Below the pieces are notes generated by a model, which was given only the letters and a program-made list of their open reading frames with translations, did not search any database and had not been told where the DNA came from. Below are positions 51,201-60,474 of a stretch of DNA of 64,000 bases, piece after piece. The number at the start of each line of letters is the position of its first letter. Positions within the stretch are counted from its first letter, which is position 1. Source of the stretch: Ehretia macrophylla (lineage: Eukaryota; Streptophyta; Magnoliopsida; Boraginales; Ehretiaceae); contig CM075775.1 of NCBI GenBank assembly GCA_037974665.1, forward strand, positions 32,803,732 to 32,867,731. Direction: 5' to 3'. A program made the position numbers and the translations under genes.

Positions 51201-51535
51201 AACACTTGCCATTATCTTGCTCAGCGAACCACGAGCTTTTCTAATTTTTTTTCCCCAAGATAATATACATATTAGATTAAAACCTTTCTAGCAGATTTTA
51301 ACTTTAAATGAGCTCAATTTACATAAACATCTTCAAAGAAAAATGAATGCTACAAAATAGTATACTTAAACCACCTGCATTGCTTTCTTCAGTTTAACAT
51401 GCAAATTATGCCACAAAAAAAAAAAACCAAGAAAATTGGGAATTTAGTAAATTTACCTGTAGAAGCAGAAGAAAAAGAGGAACTTTTAAGATGGGTTTTT
51501 GTTGGACAAGTGAGCAAGTGTTTTGCAGCCTCCAT
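36234..51535 (-). CDS. SIG6: Chloroplast RNA polymerase sigma factor SIG6 (nine coding exons)
   Basis: A plastid sigma-70 factor that directs the plastid-encoded RNA polymerase to promoters. Coding exons in transcript order: 51535-51457, 39418-39267, 38944-38817, 38667-38470, 38361-38109, 38025-37795, 37602-37462, 37279-37079 and 36521-36234. Every junction is GT-AG and all phases fit, giving 556 aa, close to other plant SIG6 proteins. Exon 1 encodes a transit-peptide-like start ([20 protein letters not shown]). Region 2 spans about residues 315-394 ([32 protein letters not shown]), region 3 about 395-470, and region 4 about 485-556 with a helix-turn-helix ([21 protein letters not shown], in two parts). 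The N-terminal sequence ([20 protein letters not shown]) is what separates SIG6 from other sigma factors. Oddity: intron 1 spans 39419-51456 because a gypsy element is inserted. Confidence 0.88.
40965..41430 (+). repeat. 5' LTR of the gypsy element
   Basis: TG...CA, 466 bases. It has a TATA box (TATAAATA) at 41181-41188 and an internal short duplication (TGATGGGACATAAAGC twice, near 41110-41145). Confidence 0.93.
41181..41188 (+). promoter_or_regulatory. TATA box of the gypsy 5' LTR
   Basis: TATAAATA in the middle of the LTR, upstream of a CT-rich start-like region, is the expected position for the retroelement promoter. The same box is at 50452-50459 in the 3' LTR. Confidence 0.65.
41433..41450 (+). 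other. Primer-binding site of the gypsy element
   Basis: TGGCGCCGTCTGTGGGAA follows the 5' LTR by two bases. This sequence is usual in Tat-lineage and related plant gypsy elements. I do not assign the tRNA. Confidence 0.75.
41501..46789 (+). CDS. gag-pol polyprotein of the Tat-type gypsy element, one in-frame stop
   Basis: One frame runs from the ATG at 41501 to the stop before 46790, broken only by TAG at 46079-46081. Domains in order: gag capsid-like region (about residues 185-290), a CCHC-like knuckle ([16 protein letters not shown], near 415), aspartic protease (DTGSS, near 555), reverse transcriptase with YVDDM near 921, RNase H, a second RNase H ([15 protein letters not shown], near 1200), and integrase with its HHCC zinc finger (near 1416-1455). 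The first catalytic Asp of integrase (LDIIGP) lies before the stop. The second Asp (VTDQG) and the Glu (QVERTN) lie after it. The stop context fits a CAG to TAG change, and I see nothing that marks it as programmed readthrough. Apart from this the polyprotein looks intact. Confidence 0.9.
46791..46866 (+). repeat. Tandem repeat after gag-pol (period about 27, three copies)
   Basis: AACGGCCCCGAGCCGGAATA-type units repeat three times with small changes (GAGCCGTAATATT, GGGCCGAAACATT). They begin directly after the pol stop codon. Confidence 0.8.
47511..49814 (-). CDS. Antisense gene of the gypsy element (PF04195-like protein, spliced)
   Basis: Two long minus-strand frames (49943-48594 and 48587-47511) appear to be one spliced gene. 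The likely start is the ATG at 49814, since an intron-like segment with donor TTAG|GTACGT and acceptor TTTGCTGTAG lies just upstream. A second intron would run from near 48672 (GTCAGT) to near 48571 (CTTTGCAG). A third runs from about 48200 (ACG|GTAAGT) to about 48128 (GAACAG). The N-terminal part is acidic and Ser-rich. The middle ([24 protein letters not shown]) resembles the 'putative gypsy type transposon' family (Transposase_28, PF04195). The C-terminal part is a long charged coiled coil. Antisense genes in this position are known in Tat elements; their role is unknown. The splice sites are my reading. Confidence 0.7.
50035..50042 (-). promoter_or_regulatory. TATA-box candidate for the gypsy antisense gene
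   Basis: The minus strand reads CCTATAAATAGGG about 90 bases before the upstream end of the antisense frame at 49943, in a GC-rich context. This supports an independent antisense promoter inside the element. Confidence 0.55.
50225..50235 (+). other. Polypurine tract of the gypsy element
   Basis: A run of eight or more G followed by AA directly before the 3' LTR start (TGACGAGG at 50236). This is the expected primer for plus-strand synthesis. Confidence 0.75.
50236..50701 (+). repeat. 3' LTR of the gypsy element
   Basis: 466 bases, the same length as the 5' LTR. It differs from the 5' LTR at five single positions and has no indels. It is followed at once by the GGGCC target-site duplication. 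Confidence 0.93.
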
Positions 51536-51860
51536 TGATGTCTTTCTTGTTAATTACTCTGTGTGCTTGCTATGTAATTTCTTTTGGTTCAAGTGTGTGT
51601 TTTTAGAGTGATGAAACCAGCAATTTTTTATTTGATGGCATTGGTGATAATAGCCATAGTAATGGAAGCAGAAGAAGAAGAGTGAGGTTCTCGTTTGTGT
51701 TGTGTGCAAGAATAGAGAATAGAGAATAGAGAATAGAGATAAACCCCTCCACTCAGCAACGGGTTTCAAAATGAAATGGATGAGGTTCACTATACCATAT
51801 ATGCCCTTCACCAATTTAGTGGGAGAGAATCTTAAGGATCGCAATTTTTTTCATACGTAA
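51536..51860 (-). promoter_or_regulatory. SIG6 5' leader and proximal promoter, with an upstream ORF
   Basis: On the minus strand before the SIG6 ATG (51535) there is a short upstream frame, 51657-51628 (MAIITNAIK, then stop). Further upstream is a CTCTATT repeat of about four units (51710-51740) and a weak TATA-like stretch (CATATATGG, near 51797). The upstream frame could dampen SIG6 translation if it lies in the transcript. The transcription start is not known. Confidence 0.4.
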
Positions 51861-52351
51861 ACGCTTTATTGAGATGTTACAAGTTATATGAGTGTATTTA
51901 TACTTAATATAAAGTAACATGTAATATGTTACTATGTATGTGTGTATTATAACGAACTTGTGTTAATCTAGTTAATTATTGTATAAATCAAAATTTGTAT
52001 CTGCCTCAAAATTGAGGAATGTAGGAAAATTTTACAAAGCAATTAATGGTATAAAGTGTATCACGTGTACATAGAAGTTAATCATTGTGTAAATTACTTG
52101 GCAAATTTTGCGCTCTGATACCTGTTGGGAAGGCACATAGTGGACCACGCACCAAATTTGTTAGTGGAAATTTTAGAAAGGAATAGAGGGCGTGTGTTAT
52201 CTCCTACACAAATAATCGAGCGAATCTCAAGCCACCATTTCATGAGATTTAACCAGTAGCTGTAAATGTAATGCATAATTGACATGCTAGTTTGCACAAA
52301 AATTTGTTTCCCAATAGACATGGACTAATTTGCAACTCTCATTTTCTCTTA
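51861..52351. other. Intergenic AT-rich region upstream of SIG6
   Basis: Nothing recognisable beyond short chance frames. It ends at the left terminal inverted repeat of the element starting at 52352. Confidence 0.5.
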
Positions 52352-53015
52352 GGTAGTGATTGGTACACTAGAATGAGATTAGTTTGAAATGACATTTCTA
52401 ATTCTATTGGATTCTCATGCTTAATATGAAGGAATGAACTTGAGAATTTTATTTTCAAGGTAATCTCATTTCTTCGTACATGAGATTAATCATTCTAGAG
52501 TAAACACATGGGATTAGCACATTCTCATATACTTGAGAATAAACTTATTTCTAAAATGATTAACATACCCCCCATAAAAACATAATTTTCACATATAATT
52601 TTTTTTGCAATAATAATAATAATAAAAATAATAATAAAATTAATAGACATAATTAATAATAATAACAGTTGTTAGTATTATTTTTTATTGTTGTTATTAT
52701 TATTATTATTATTATTATTTATGTTTGTTACGTTTATGTTATTTAGGATTATATTCGTGTTTATTCTTATTTTAATACTATAACAATAAAAGGGTAATCA
52801 CATAATATTATATAAGTCATTCACATTACTACTTTTATATACTGACTACCAAACATGGGTTTAGAATCAATATATTCATTTCTATCTTTATTCATAGAAC
52901 ATACCAAGTATGTCATTTCCATTCTCAAGATCATTTCCTTCCCAGTACCATTCCATTTTTTTCTTTAACTCATTCCATTCATATCCAAATTTATTTTAGT
53001 ATGCCAATCGCTACC
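52352..53015. mobile_element. Fold-back MITE, 664 bp
   Basis: The left terminus GGTAGTGATTGGTACACTA and the inverse of the right terminus, GGTAGCGATTGGCATACTA, differ at only three positions. The centre is an (AAT)n / (TTA)n inverted pair at about 52610-52720. The termini are flanked by TTA (52349-52351) and ATA (53016-53018), so a Harbinger-type target duplication with one change is possible. No coding capacity is seen. Confidence 0.75.
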
Positions 53016-53019
53016 ATAG

Positions 53020-53800
53020 AATCTTCTTGCAATCTTTGACTAATAGCTTCCAAGCATTGTTAGGCAACGTTGTCCTTTGCATGAGGTTAACAATCAATTT
53101 CGAGTTTGATTCAATAATAAGGTGATCAATACTCATTTCAACTGCTTTATTCAGTCCTTCTCTAAGGGTAGTGAGTTCTGCAATATTGTTCGTCGTAATT
53201 CTTAAATTAACAACAAAACCACGATGTCATACCATATTATTTTTACGAAAAAGACCTTTTGCTCCTGCGAGCCCAAGATTGTCTTTGGAGAAACCATCAA
53301 TATTGAGCTTCTAACCTTCTTTAGATTTTATCCATCCAACTTGTGCATGTTCTCTAATGAAGGGTGTGCACGACATAATTAAGCTCCACGCCTCTTTGAA
53401 TTCGAAAACTTGCTTGCGAATTAGATTCACTTCGGTATGAGGATCCAGAGCAATTTTGTTCTGGAAGATTTTTGCATTTCTCCACTTCCAAATATTCTAG
53501 AAAGTAGTTACAAATATGACATTCCAAGTGCATCCGGCAATACAATGTTTCCTCTTCATATTGAAGTTCCACCATGCAACCCCATATTGATAAAATGGCT
53601 CACATTAAGATTTTGTAATAACTGCCTCCATACTTGTTGTGTCGTTGAACATTTTCTGAATATATGATGTGAATCATCTCTAGCTCCACCACATCTGAAG
53701 CATGTACTATCAATTGTCAAACCTCGCTTCGCAAGTTGATCCTTGGTTGCAATTTTCATGTCTGCTGCTTGCCAAGCAAAGGTTTTCACTTTTTGGGGGC
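53020..53800 (-). pseudogene. Decayed LINE 3' end: zinc-binding RVT domain plus RNase H-like domain
   Basis: The minus-strand frame 53789-53556 contains the zf-RVT pattern of plant LINEs (MKTFAWQAADMKIATKDQL, then CFRCGGARDDSHHIFRKC). Further downstream (about 53340-53030) lies an RNase H-like stretch (KLNIDGFSKDN, NNIAELTTLREGL) with internal stops. No intact endonuclease or reverse transcriptase precedes it. It is a 5'-truncated, dead copy. Confidence 0.75.
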
Positions 53801-54163
53801 AGTGAATTTTTCAGATTAAGTCCCACTGAATTGCGAGACATTCCATGGATTTGTTGAGAAAGGAAAACGCTGATGCCACAAAAAATTATCCCTTTGCGTT
53901 GCAGGACCTTTTGTTGGAAAATCAGTAATTGATTTTGCTTTTCTTCGTAAACAGGTACATAAATGCCAGTTTCGACCCAACTAGGGGTATTAACGCATTA
54001 CGCACCAAGTAGAAAATAGAAATCTCATACTATGACTGTTTGGGCTCAGTCCGTGGCATCGGCCCATTTATCATATTTTCTTTTATGGCCCAGATCGTAA
54101 TATTTTAGGCCCAATTTGGATTATTAAAGCCACTTGGAAAGAAAGCTTGCCTAAGCAGCTAAG

Positions 54164-55107
54164 GCTTCGTCTGTTTGTCGTATTTTTTTGATTTTTTAGT
54201 GTTTAATAATATTAAAAAATTGATCAATTGAAAAATATTTTTTGATTAAAGAAAAATATTTAGTTAAAATGAATGAAAAATATTTTCATGTCCTTTAAGA
54301 AAAAAATATATTTTTCACTCATTCTACCCCACCTTAACCCACCCCAACCCAAACCCACCCCACCGTACCCATGACCCTACCCCTACCCCCATACTGCTTC
54401 CCCCACATTTTCAATTAATTATTATTAAAAAATTAATTAATTAAATAATAAAAAATATTTAATAATAAGAATTTAATTAATTTTAATTTAATGAGTAATA
54501 AATTAATAATTAATAAAATTATATTTAATATTAATTTAATTAATTATTTGATTAACTTAAGATTTTATTCATTTAATAACTATTAATTAATTATTATCTA
54601 ATTTTATAAATTAATAATAATTAATATAAAATTAATTATCTTAATAATAAAAATTAATTAATAAAATAATAATAAATATTTATTTATTTAATAATAAAAA
54701 TTAATTAATTTCAATTGACTAATAAGTTAATTAAATTAATAATAAAATTATAATTAATATTATTTAATTAAATAAATACTAATTAATTTATTTAATCTTA
54801 TAAATTAATAATAATTAATTGATCAATTATTATTAATTTATGACATTATTAATTAATTAATTTATTATATATTAATTAAACTTTTTATTCATTAAATATT
54901 TTAAAACTTATTAATAAATTAATAATTTTAATTAATATTTGAAAAACTAATAATAATTTAATCAATTTTTACTTTTACATCTAAACAGCGGAAAATATTT
55001 TTCAGTGTGACAACTAAATACCAAAAAATGTTCTATTTTTCAAGAAAACATTTTTCCCTAAAAATATTTTTCACCAACAAGTTATTTTACGGCAAACAAA
55101 CGGAGCC
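54164..55107. mobile_element. PIF/Harbinger-type MITE, 944 bp, TSD TAA
   Basis: The left end GGCTTCGTCTGTTTGTCGTA and the inverse right end GGCTCCGTTTGTTTGCCGTA differ at three positions. TAA flanks both sides (54161-54163 and 55108-55110). The subterminal GAAAAATATTTTT also mirrors. The core, 54410-54960, is almost pure A/T made of TTAATTAATTATTAAT-like runs. It is non-coding. Confidence 0.8.
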
Positions 55108-55110
55108 TAA

Positions 55111-57008
55111 ATAAAAATATTTAGACCTATATTTGTTCACAGAACACTCATCTGTCTTTTTTTTCTTTTATTTTTCTCAATTAGTATGGACTATGGAGGC
55201 AAGAGCTGAATTATTGAACAACTAATTTAGGAGATATTTCATCATTCTTGTCCTTATCAAAGAGTGATAGTATACTAGAGAGTGATCTGCAATAACACAT
55301 TTCAAAATTCATTATAAGTCCCAGTTTACAAATCAATTCGCACAATGATTTACTTTACGAAAATATGACACACTTGAAATCCCAAAAAATGTCGGAGTAT
55401 CCTTTTACAATCTACCTTAAACCTCAATTTACATCATAATATATTGATATAGTTCATGAAGTCAAAGTGTTTGCAATACCATCTCTTCCTTGATGTTGGA
55501 GGGTTTCTTAAATTTATAGTCTCTTATTCTTCCTTTGCTTCTCTCAGTTTTCCATATCCCCTTTCCTTTTAGTAGAATTAGGTCATCTTTCCTCTTACGC
55601 AATCTGAATGTCACGGAATCCAGATATTCAATATTAGAGCGTCTAGTTGGAACGTCTCAAGTCATCTAAGATACATTTATATTTATTACAGAAGGTACAT
55701 ATTGTTATTGACTTGTATTGAATCTATTATTTATCTATTTGTGTTTGTTGATCTATAGTGACAAATTAGCCTTGCTTGAAACCTCTGAAGAGTAGGCACT
55801 TTACATTGGTGATTTGTGCTCAATATGTGACATGAAACTCATATTTTTCGTATGCTTTAATAATTGTTATGATACAATGATTTAATTGTGAAGTAATGAT
55901 ATTATTATTATGATAAAATAATTTAAACCATCGAGTGTGAAAATTAAATAATTGCAGTGTCACTTCACCATTATTAATTTTCCTAACAACATAATAACAG
56001 TAGAAGAGGATCCAAATCCATCAACAATAATTGCAAAGAGGTCAAAACAAGATTTGAATCTCCTCGTAACGTTATTAAATTATAAGAGAAATCTAATACA
56101 AATTAATTGATAATATAACTACCATAAAATAATCTGAACAACACACTTTCAAATCTCAAAGAGCAAGCTGTTACACTCTATAGACTGCAGAAAGCTTCAA
56201 AATCTGGTTTTGTATCAGACTCAAAAACAACAACAGCAGCAACAACAATGTTGGGTGGTGGTTGTCGAATACATCCCATCACATCACTTACGTGAGTGTA
56301 ATAATAATCTCAATTATCATCACCAAATCCATTACAATAGTATTTACAATAGCACCACAAAAACTCTTGAGCTTTCTTCTTCTTTCATTGTCAACCTCAG
56401 ACGACCCTCTTCTTCTTCTTCTTCTTCTTCGAATGCTTTAAGGTTGTCTTTTCTTCATTGTGTCCAATCAACCTCTTCAAACTCTCTCTGATTGTTTAAG
56501 GTAATTAATAATACCCTTTTTTCTTATTCTTCAGCTTAACATTTTTGTATAATTATGCGATATTATTACTTATTCGTGTAATTGCTTTTTTATTCTTCAT
56601 GTGTAGCCAAATAATGGTTGTTATTCAATCAATTTAAATTGATATTAGTCATTTCATATAGAATGGATCTCACATACATATAAGACTCACTTTAATTCGA
56701 ACTGATTGAAGAATTTTCATTACACCAAATCCAAATACCCAAAGTGGGACCCACAGTGAATCAAACTTTTGTGGGACCCATAGTGAATCAACCTTTGTGG
56801 GGCCCACATAAGTATCCAAAATAAGCCCAAAAGGCCCACATAGTACTAAAAACACAGATGTTAATAAGAATCCAGAAAAAAGAGACATCCCCCTACACAC
56901 ACACACACACAGAGAGAAAACTCACATCAGAGAGAGACATCCCCCTCTTTTCTTAGTGGGGTCGTCAGAATCCTACAAACTCTTTAAAAAACAAAACACT
57001 TCAAACCC

Positions 57009-57052
<44 letters not shown>

Positions 57053-57060
57053 CTTGAAAA
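55111..57060. other. Intergenic region upstream of the TCP gene
   Basis: It holds a copy of the dispersed repeat seen at 30.1-30.3 kb (about 55925-55995), a CAACAACAGCAG-type repeat near 56225-56250 and a CTT repeat at 56408-56431. A possible 5' splice site lies near 56500 (TTTAAG|GTAATT) that could belong to a TCP leader exon, and (CA)n lies near 56898. A (TC)19 tract at 57012-57049 lies directly before the TCP start, probably in its 5' UTR. Confidence 0.45.
57012..57049 (+). repeat. (TC)19 microsatellite in the TCP leader
   Basis: Nineteen uninterrupted TC units ending 12 bases before the TCP ATG. CT-rich leaders are common in plant genes, and its length is likely to vary between individuals. 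Confidence 0.9.
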
Positions 57061-57807
57061 ATGGGTTCAGAGATGGTCTTTCGCCAGTTTCCCTCTGACC
57101 AACACCAACACCCTCACCTCCCCCCCCCTACACTCACCCCAGTCAACCTTTCTCCTCTTCCCACCACCAGCACTGCCACTCAGACTACTACGAACTCAAC
57201 ACCAGCCACCACCACCACCATTACCACCGCCACTAACACCACCAGCAACAGCAAGAACAGCTACAAAGAGAACAAGAAGAAGGTGGCGGCTGCACGAAAA
57301 CGCAATGCAGTATCGCCATCAGAGAGTAAGGACCGCCACAGCAAGGTGAACGGGAGAGGGCGGCGTGTGCGCCTTCCAGCGCTGACAGCAGCCCGCGTTT
57401 TCCAGCTAACAAGAGAGCTCGGCCACCGCTCCGATGGTGAGACCATCGAGTGGCTTCTCCGCATGGCTGAGCCTTCCATTATCGCCGCTACAGGAAGCGG
57501 CACCGCCCCAGCCACACCCATCTCCACAACCGCCCCAACCATCCCTTTATCCCATTCTCCGCCGTCTGCCTCCGCACCACTCACCCTCGTCCAGCCACTA
57601 GCGGCGCTTCCCGTTGGTGGGGCAATGCAAGCGGCCGTGTTCCCTGGTTGCAGGTTCGACTTTTTCCAGCCGGCTCCGCCGCAGCCGGTGGGAATGGACT
57701 TCTCCCCTACTGCATTCCGCCATATGCCCTTCACCCAATTGCTTTTGCAGCCCGTGACGGCGGAGGATGTGGAGGAGAACCACCGTGAAGCTACCGGGAA
57801 ACAATAG
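57061..57807 (+). CDS. Class I TCP transcription factor (248 aa)
   Basis: Single-exon 248-residue protein. The TCP domain lies at about residues 89-145: the basic region [19 protein letters not shown] is followed by the helix-loop-helix [24 protein letters not shown]. The ending [16 protein letters not shown] and the short basic region are typical of class I (PCF) TCPs, which bind GTGGGNCC-type sites and control cell growth and division. The N-terminus is Pro/Thr-rich with a long Thr run (residues about 38-60) and a basic stretch [13 protein letters not shown] that may serve as nuclear localisation signal. The C-terminus is hydrophobic and Pro-rich. It resembles the TCP7/TCP21/TCP11 group, but I do not assign an ortholog. 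The coding region is GC-rich compared with its flanks. Confidence 0.9.
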   Translation: MGSEMVFRQFPSDQHQHPHLPPPTLTPVNLSPLPTTSTATQTTTNSTPATTTTITTATNTTSNSKNSYKENKKKVAAARKRNAVSPSESKDRHSKVNGRGRRVRLPALTAARVFQLTRELGHRSDGETIEWLLRMAEPSIIAATGSGTAPATPISTTAPTIPLSHSPPSASAPLTLVQPLAALPVGGAMQAAVFPGCRFDFFQPAPPQPVGMDFSPTAFRHMPFTQLLLQPVTAEDVEENHREATGKQ

Positions 57808-60474
57808 AGTTTAAAATCTATGCATGTACACATATAGTTTTTTTTATATACACATAAATGTATGTCGCGTTCGTTTTTTTGGTGGTTTATTTATTTATTT
57901 ATAGTTCCAAAGTGGAAAATCAAAATCTTCTAGGGGTGTATTTGCAATTTTGGAAATGTAAGTGGATTTTGGTCGTGGGGTCAACTTGATGTCTTCTTTC
58001 ATCTTTTTTTTTTTTTTTTTCTGTTTTTGGTATCTTTAAGGTTTTTTTTTTTTTTTTTTGGGGTAAATTGGTATCTTTAAGGTTGAGCATGAGGAAGTTA
58101 TATTATTTTTTTTATTTTTTTATTTTTGTAAGAGGAAGATATATTATTGAAAAATGATAATTGGCCTCTAGTTACATAGCATTAAATTATTAGGGTAGTA
58201 CTCAATATCACTCGATGATGTTTAGAATTTATGTATTAAACGTGTAAGTTATGAAATGTTATGATACAAAATTCTTACCATATCGGTGAACGGTGATGCA
58301 TCACAATTCACAGGAATGATATATGTATAAGGTGCGCAAATTATTATTGCAACTTTCTCAGGATTTGATTAGATTTCTCATTTCTGTATCCTCCCAAAAA
58401 AAGAAGATTAGATTTCTGTATTAACAAATTGGATAATGTCCCTATTGATGTGGCAGGAAAAAAAAAAAGAAAGAAAGAAAACAATGAATACATAAAGTGT
58501 GTTTTTTTAATTCAAGAAAAATGTAAATCGTACAATATATATAAAAAAATGTATTTATGAGAATTGATTTTGTAATTTTTCATACTTACAAAGGAAAAGC
58601 ATACTACTAGATCAAAAGTCTGTTGATAAAGTTATGGTAACACTCTTCACTTGAAAAGTATGAATCTCGAGTTCGAGTTACCCTTAGATATAAATGGGAA
58701 ACCACAATTTACCTCTAAGTTTTTTACAATATCTGACAAAGAGATTAATTTGTGTTTTGTACATGGTGGCATATTAAAATGGTCTAAACAATGATTAAGG
58801 TATGGGGAAGATTTATTTAGCCATGTTTTTCTCTTGTCGAATTGAATATCAATAACTAGACCACTTGGACCACCTCTATTCATAATTTCGTAAAATAATT
58901 GTACTTAAAGAAGACTTCTGAATGAGAATTAAATAATCACGGATCATTTACATGTTTGCGGCTCTCACTTCTGGCACCCATCAAGCCGAGGAAAGAAAAG
59001 AAAAAAAACAACCACTGGATTCTTGGTAGATTCATATGCGTGAAAATAGATTTAGATCTTTTATAACTTTTTATATTATTATCAAAGAAATACTAAATTC
59101 TAAGACTCATAACATCACTCAAATGAGACATGATTTTGATAAGTTGAGCAAAAAGTTTACCTAAACTAACCCAAAAAATTAACTTCTTAATGAATTTAAA
59201 TTTAAAAAGTGAATAAATCTTCCACCACGCCATAAATGCTCCATCACTGGGGCTTACCTCTTGGAGTTAATGTTAACACAATTTTCAAGGTTTTATTTTC
59301 ACTCACTTTCACAAAGATACAACCACTTTAAATAGGTGAAGCATCTTCAAGATTTTGGTTCGATTGATAATAGAGGTGAAGCATCTACTAGATTTTGATT
59401 TGGTTGATGATAGGGTTTATGATGAAATGCAGAAAGAAAGGTTACATGCAGACATGAATGATGATGTATGATGCCCTTTGTCACAAATGACAAAAAAACA
59501 AAAGAGGGTGAAGAAAAGGTTCTTTGATGATGTGTTATCTTCACTAGAAGAACAAAGGATGTGGACCAAAATGGCAAAGAAAAATGTTCAGTTCCATCTT
59601 CAAACCTTGCTAACAAGCTTTCAGTGTATACATATATATCAGAAAACAAGAAAGAGCTGTGGGTTTTTCACGATATTAGACAACTCGCCACTTTTCTTTC
59701 TTTTTTGCAAAAATACAAAATTTCAGATTCCATGTTATGAATGTCAGTTAAGTATCGTAAGTAAATTGCTCCCGGAAAAAGATCTAATGAATTCAAAGGA
59801 ATTGAAGGAGGAACGTATAAGGTGAAAATCTCATATGAATAATGCTATGAAACCAGAGATAACATGTTTCTGCAGATCATGGATGTTATTACAAGCTTTC
59901 ACAACCTATACAACAAGCTTTCTCAGCTGATAAACCTTGCATGATGCATTAACACTTCTAAAAAGACATGCGCATCGCAGTCATCTACTTGGCATGCCAC
60001 GCGCAGGACATGCTTATCGAGTAATAGCTAGGGTTTAGTCCAGCCGGACTCACCTTTTTAGCGTTTCCGATGCTTGTACTGCTTCCATCGACGATTGCAC
60101 AAGCCAAAATATAGCAGTTCAAATGCAGTAACTGCATTTTCTTGCTGACAGCCATGTTCGTCAGTTTCAATCGAGCAACATATATAATCATATTTCTAGC
60201 TATAGAGATGGTAAAAGCTTTAAGGATATCCAATCTAATTGCATTCCTTTATTCTGCTATGTATATAAAGGAGTTCAACGACACAATGATACGACTTTGT
60301 TTATAGATTTATGATGCCATAAAGCATGCTATTCGGAGAAAACAAGCATGCTAGAAGAAGAAAAATGATCTATACAGTTATCTAAACTAATTTATATTTG
60401 CTAGAAGTTTTTGCGTCACGGAGACTTTACGTGTGAAGCCAGAGACGGAAGTAATGGGTTTGCCTTGTACGCAT
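57808..60474. other. Intergenic region between the TCP and OTU genes
   Basis: Homopolymer T runs mark the TCP 3' flank (58004-58060). Near 58655-58680 a B-box-like GAGTTCGAGTTA suggests a tRNA-derived SINE, not delimited. The 40-base tandem duplication at 59334-59413 is listed separately. On the minus strand, 60040-60215 is an open stretch ending in a good donor (AAAAG|GTGAGT), but no gene is recognised. Confidence 0.4.
59334..59413. repeat. 40-base tandem duplication, two copies
   Basis: 59334-59373 and 59374-59413 both read AGGTGAAGCATCT.C.AGATTTTG through GATGATAG, with about six differences. Confidence 0.8.

Noticed and set aside
56210-56491. 93-residue Gln/Ser-rich frame upstream of TCP
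   Set aside because: It begins at a TTG rather than ATG and consists mostly of CAA/CAG and CTT repeats. It may be leader sequence, but is not supported as a gene.
57261-57833. 190-residue antisense frame over the TCP gene
   Set aside because: It mirrors the GC-rich TCP coding region and has no independent support.
60040-60215. Minus-strand open stretch ending in AAAAG|GTGAGT
   Set aside because: It lies beyond the OTU stop codon. The peptide is not recognised in any frame and no partner exon was found.
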